Assembly (NCBI GenBank): GCA_937900565.1
Contig: CALCFG010000156.1
Location: 1-8,033, forward strand
Length of the DNA: 8,033 nucleotides
Direction: 5' to 3'
Source of the DNA: an uncultured Erysipelotrichaceae bacterium
GTDB taxonomy: Bacteria > Bacillota_I > Bacilli_A > Erysipelotrichales > Erysipelotrichaceae
Of the stretch, positions 5,893 to 8,033 are shown in pieces (position 1 is the first letter of the stretch; every line of letters starts with the position of its first letter). Both the position numbers and the translations under genes were made by a program. The notes below the pieces were generated by a model, which saw only the letters and a program-made list of their open reading frames with translations, searched no databases and was not told the origin of the DNA.

Positions 5893-6055
5893 TCTCACAA
5901 CTAGAATTAAGACTTACATGAAAAACCTTATGCCACCTCTTATAAAACCATAATTACAAATGAACATAATTAGCAACTTTTAAAAATACACTCTTTTGTA
6001 AACATCTAATTTTTTACAGAAATAAAATTTCATTTTTATAAAACATTTAAATTAA
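5893..6055. other. AT-rich spacer without a gene
   Basis: Nothing gene-like is visible between the HTH pseudogene stop and the palindrome of the reductase promoter. The DNA is strongly A/T-rich, with no hairpin followed by a T-run that would terminate transcription arriving from the left. Confidence 0.5.
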
Positions 6056-6077
6056 TTAATTAACAAGCGTTAATTAA
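6056..6077. promoter_or_regulatory. Palindromic operator candidate TTAATTAAC-AAGC-GTTAATTAA
   Basis: Two perfect 9-bp arms (6056-6064 and 6069-6077) around AAGC overlap the -35 box (6060-6065) and the spacer of the reductase promoter. A repressor dimer bound here would block RNA polymerase. No candidate regulator gene lies next to the reductase in this window. The arms are A/T-rich, so part of the symmetry could be chance, although the central GTTAA/TTAAC is specific. Confidence 0.55.
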
Positions 6078-6088
6078 AAATTTATAAT
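6060..6088 (+). promoter_or_regulatory. Near-consensus vegetative promoter of the flavoprotein reductase gene
   Basis: TTAACA (6060-6065, five of six bases of TTGACA), a 17-bp spacer, and TATAAT (6083-6088, perfect). The predicted start near 6095 gives a leader of about 28 nt carrying GGAGG (6113-6117). This is the best promoter in the window and the operator-like palindrome overlaps its -35. The gene is probably strong when derepressed and transcribed alone. Confidence 0.75.
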
Positions 6089-6112
6089 TATCCTGTCAAT
6101 AATAAATGACTT

Positions 6113-6117
6113 GGAGG
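6113..6117 (+). promoter_or_regulatory. Ribosome binding site that fixes the reductase start at 6123
   Basis: GGAGG followed by AAAAA and ATG at 6123. The upstream in-frame TTG at 6111 overlaps this site and would add four residues (MEEK) ahead of a typical MKK lipoprotein signal. It is therefore not the start. Confidence 0.85.
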
Positions 6118-6122
6118 AAAAA

Positions 6123-7934
6123 ATGAAAAAAATTAGTAAAAGCTTATTAGCTATAGCTACTTGCTGTTTGATGGCCTTCACATTAACTGCATGTTCCAAA
6201 GGATCAAGTTCTAAGTATACAGATGGAACATATTCAGGTACTGCTAAAGGCATGAATGGTGATGTAACAGTAGAAGTTACGGTAAAATCAGACAAAATTG
6301 AATCAGTCAATGTAACTTCACACAACGAAACAACAGGAATTTCAGACCCTGCTATCGAACAAATTCCTACTTCTATCGTTGAAAAGAACTCAGCTGAGGT
6401 AGATATTGTTGCGGGCGCAACTGTAACAAGTAACGCAATTATGCAAGCTGTAACACAAGCATTAGATAAAGCAGCAGGTAAAGAAGTAGCAGAAGAAACC
6501 GTTTCAAGCACTAAACCTCTCGCCTTCTCAGATCCTGATGTAATCGTTGTTGGTGCTGGATTTAGTGGAATGAACGCCGCTTTAGAAGCCGCAGAAAATG
6601 GTGCTAAAGTAATGTTAATTGATAAAAATAGTGAAATGGGAGGATCTATTCGGTATGCTGGTGGAACTTTAAGTGCCGCCGGTGCAAAAATGCAAATCGA
6701 TGCAGGCGTAGAAGACTCCGAAGAAAATTTCATTGCTGATATTGACAAAATGGGTGGCGGGATGAATATTCCTGAATTAACAGTAAAACACGTATCGAAA
6801 GCTGCTGAAGCTGTTGACTGGATTGACTCATTAGGTGCTAATTTCGGCGATCGCCAACCTAAACAACCTGCAACATATGATGCTTTTGGTATTGCAAGAG
6901 AATATCGTGTTGAAGGTAAAGGTAAAGAAATGGTTGAACTTGTTCGCCCATTGTTAGAAAAAAAAGTTGAAGAAGGCACGGTTGAAATCTTATTAGAAAC
7001 TGAAGTTAAAGATATTATTATCGAAGAAGGTGCTGTAACTGGCGTCCAATTAACTGATGGTACTGAATACAAGAGCAAATCTGTAGTGTTAGCGACTGGT
7101 GGTTATGGTCATAACGAAGAAATGTTAAACGAATATAACTACAAAAACGTATTAACAAACTCTCCAGAATTCGTAACTGGTGATGGTTATAAATTTGCTT
7201 TAAAAGCTGGAGCTAAATTAAATAACATGGATTATCTTCCTGCATATCCAGGCGGAGTTCCAGTATCAAGTTCTGGTTTCGTTCGTTCAGTAACCGCAAA
7301 TAATACTGCTTATCCAAATACAATCTGGGTTGAAAGCAATGCTGAACGTCAAATGAACGAATTTGAAAACTTAGATAGTGAAAAGAAATCATTCTGGGCT
7401 TCTGCACCAGATAATATCGTTTGGATGTTGTTCGATCAAAAAGTTGTAGATACTCAAGATCCTTTATTTCAAGACGATGAAGGATGGGAAACTTTCAATG
7501 CTGAATTAGAAAAAGGCGAAGTAGTATTTAAAGCTGATACTGTTGAAGAATTAGCAAAAGAAATGGGTGTTGATGCAACTAGATTACAAGAAACAATTGA
7601 TGCTTATAACAAAGGCATAGAAACAGGTAACGATCCATTCGGAAGAACAGATGAAAGAACACCTATCGAAGCCCCTTATTATGCAGTTAAAACAATTCCA
7701 TATGTATTGTTAACAAAAGGTGGCCCAATCATGAATACAAGCGCGCAAACTTTAGATACTAACGGAAACCCAATCCCAGGATTATTCCAATGTGGTGAAT
7801 TAGCTGGTGGTGCCAACGTTGGTGGTGCAGCTAACATTGGCGGTTTAGCAAACACAAGTTGTATCGTTTGGGGTAAAATTGCAGGAACAAATGCTGCAAG
7901 CTACGCTTTAAGCGGAACTATAGTCGAAAAATAA
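6123..7934 (+). CDS. Extracytoplasmic flavin-dependent reductase lipoprotein (FMN_bind + FAD_binding_2), fumarate/urocanate reductase superfamily
   Basis: 603 residues, exported and lipid-anchored: basic MKK start, hydrophobic core, lipobox LTAC (21-24) with lipidated C24. An FMN-binding domain follows (about 31-118) with D94-IVAGAT100, the ApbE-type motif for covalent FMN on T100. A linker (about 119-136) leads to a FAD_binding_2 flavoprotein domain with GAGFSG (144-149), ATGGYG (324-329) and a C-terminal GNPIPGLFQCGELAGG (548-563). From family knowledge, FMN relays electrons from membrane carriers to FAD, which reduces an external acceptor such as fumarate, urocanate or another enoate during anaerobic respiration. 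By my by-eye alignment, the residues of soluble fumarate reductases that hold and protonate fumarate are changed. HPT becomes YPG (375-377). The acid Arg is L417. HHTMGG becomes LLTKGG (529-534). The NRLGG arginine is N571. The substrate is therefore probably not fumarate, and I give no symbol. The gene stands alone between pseudogenes and an insertion sequence. Confidence 0.93.
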   Translation: MKKISKSLLAIATCCLMAFTLTACSKGSSSKYTDGTYSGTAKGMNGDVTVEVTVKSDKIESVNVTSHNETTGISDPAIEQIPTSIVEKNSAEVDIVAGATVTSNAIMQAVTQALDKAAGKEVAEETVSSTKPLAFSDPDVIVVGAGFSGMNAALEAAENGAKVMLIDKNSEMGGSIRYAGGTLSAAGAKMQIDAGVEDSEENFIADIDKMGGGMNIPELTVKHVSKAAEAVDWIDSLGANFGDRQPKQPATYDAFGIAREYRVEGKGKEMVELVRPLLEKKVEEGTVEILLETEVKDIIIEEGAVTGVQLTDGTEYKSKSVVLATGGYGHNEEMLNEYNYKNVLTNSPEFVTGDGYKFALKAGAKLNNMDYLPAYPGGVPVSSSGFVRSVTANNTAYPNTIWVESNAERQMNEFENLDSEKKSFWASAPDNIVWMLFDQKVVDTQDPLFQDDEGWETFNAELEKGEVVFKADTVEELAKEMGVDATRLQETIDAYNKGIETGNDPFGRTDERTPIEAPYYAVKTIPYVLLTKGGPIMNTSAQTLDTNGNPIPGLFQCGELAGGANVGGAANIGGLANTSCIVWGKIAGTNAASYALSGTIVEK

Positions 7935-7982
7935 AGTTAACTTAATCATAGAACAATCAAATAAAAAACTCGATTAGATTTA
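7935..7982. other. Spacer between reductase and IS end, no terminator seen
   Basis: Only a short perfect AAGTTAACTT palindrome (7934-7943) overlaps the stop codon, and it has no T-run. Nothing here resembles a rho-independent terminator. Reductase transcripts may run into the adjoining insertion sequence, or the original terminator was displaced by its insertion. Confidence 0.4.
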
Positions 7983-8033
7983 TGAAGTGAACCCCGAAAA
8001 TTGGACAACCAATTAAAGGAGGTTCACTTTTTA
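7983..8033 (+). mobile_element. Probable left end of an IS3/IS150-type insertion sequence, truncated by the window
   Basis: TGAAGTGAACCCCGAAAATT beginning at 7983, followed by GGACAA, has the look of IS3-family terminal repeats: TG end, GAACCCC, and A-rich then TTGGACA. AGGAGG (8017-8022) stands where the ribosome binding site of orfA would be. The last base visible (A8033) could begin its ATG, 10 nt after the site. Arms AAGTGAACC (7985-7993) and GGTTCACTT (8021-8029), with inner AATTGG (7999-8004) and CCAATT (8009-8014), make a nested hairpin that includes part of the ribosome binding site. The transposase itself lies outside the window, so the family is inferred only from the end. Confidence 0.6.

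Noticed and set aside
6074..7078. Long minus-strand reading frame of 334 codons opposite the reductase gene
   Set aside because: It is a Ser/Ala/Pro-rich shadow of the plus-strand flavoprotein, with no domain, no ribosome binding site and no match to a family.
1..8033. CRISPR array, tRNA or rRNA genes
   Set aside because: No regularly spaced repeats, no cloverleaf with a TTC-containing T-loop, and no rRNA-like conserved blocks were seen on either strand.

Overview
The window looks like a chromosomal segment of a low-GC Bacillota. AT-rich spacers, strong GGAGG-type ribosome binding sites, a Gram-positive lipoprotein signal, and a one-protein FMN-binding/FAD-binding reductase of a kind common in anaerobic gut Firmicutes all fit this. 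An Erysipelotrichia-like host is my guess, but nothing here proves the taxon.

Layout. (1) 1-729, minus: a cation diffusion facilitator cut by the left edge, with a manganese-type metal site. (2) 817-1788, plus: a divergent sodium/calcium (CaCA) exchanger. It ends in a perfect palindrome that is also its terminator. (3) 1792-2352, minus: an unrecognised polytopic membrane protein that converges on that terminator. (4) 2442-3422, plus: a WYL-domain HTH regulator divergent from gene 3. A perfect 12+12 inverted repeat between them touches both predicted promoters. (5) 3397-4419, minus: adenine glycosylase MutY, overlapping the regulator tail to tail by 26 bp. (6) About 4470-6050: about 1.5 kb without an intact gene. 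It holds a wrecked IS200/IS605-type TnpA, unassigned AT-rich sequence with small inverted repeats, and a frameshifted small HTH gene. (7) 6123-7934, plus: a secreted flavoprotein reductase lipoprotein behind a near-consensus promoter with an operator-like palindrome. (8) 7983-8033: what looks like the left end of an IS3/IS150-type insertion sequence, cut by the right edge.

How the parts work together. The left half is core-like: metal-ion export, an exchanger, a locally acting regulator with a likely membrane-protein target, and base-excision repair. The right half is accessory-like: decayed mobile DNA, then an isolated extracytoplasmic reductase, then an insertion sequence. The reductase should take electrons from membrane flavin carriers onto a covalent FMN and pass them to FAD, reducing an external organic acceptor. 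The residues that bind and protonate fumarate in classical soluble fumarate reductases appear to be replaced, so its substrate is probably something else.

The most notable points are this divergent active site with its operator, two genes whose TATAAT box lies exactly 6 bp before the ATG (possible leaderless mRNAs), the shared palindrome at the WYL regulator, and an unnamed small HTH family preserved as a pseudogene.
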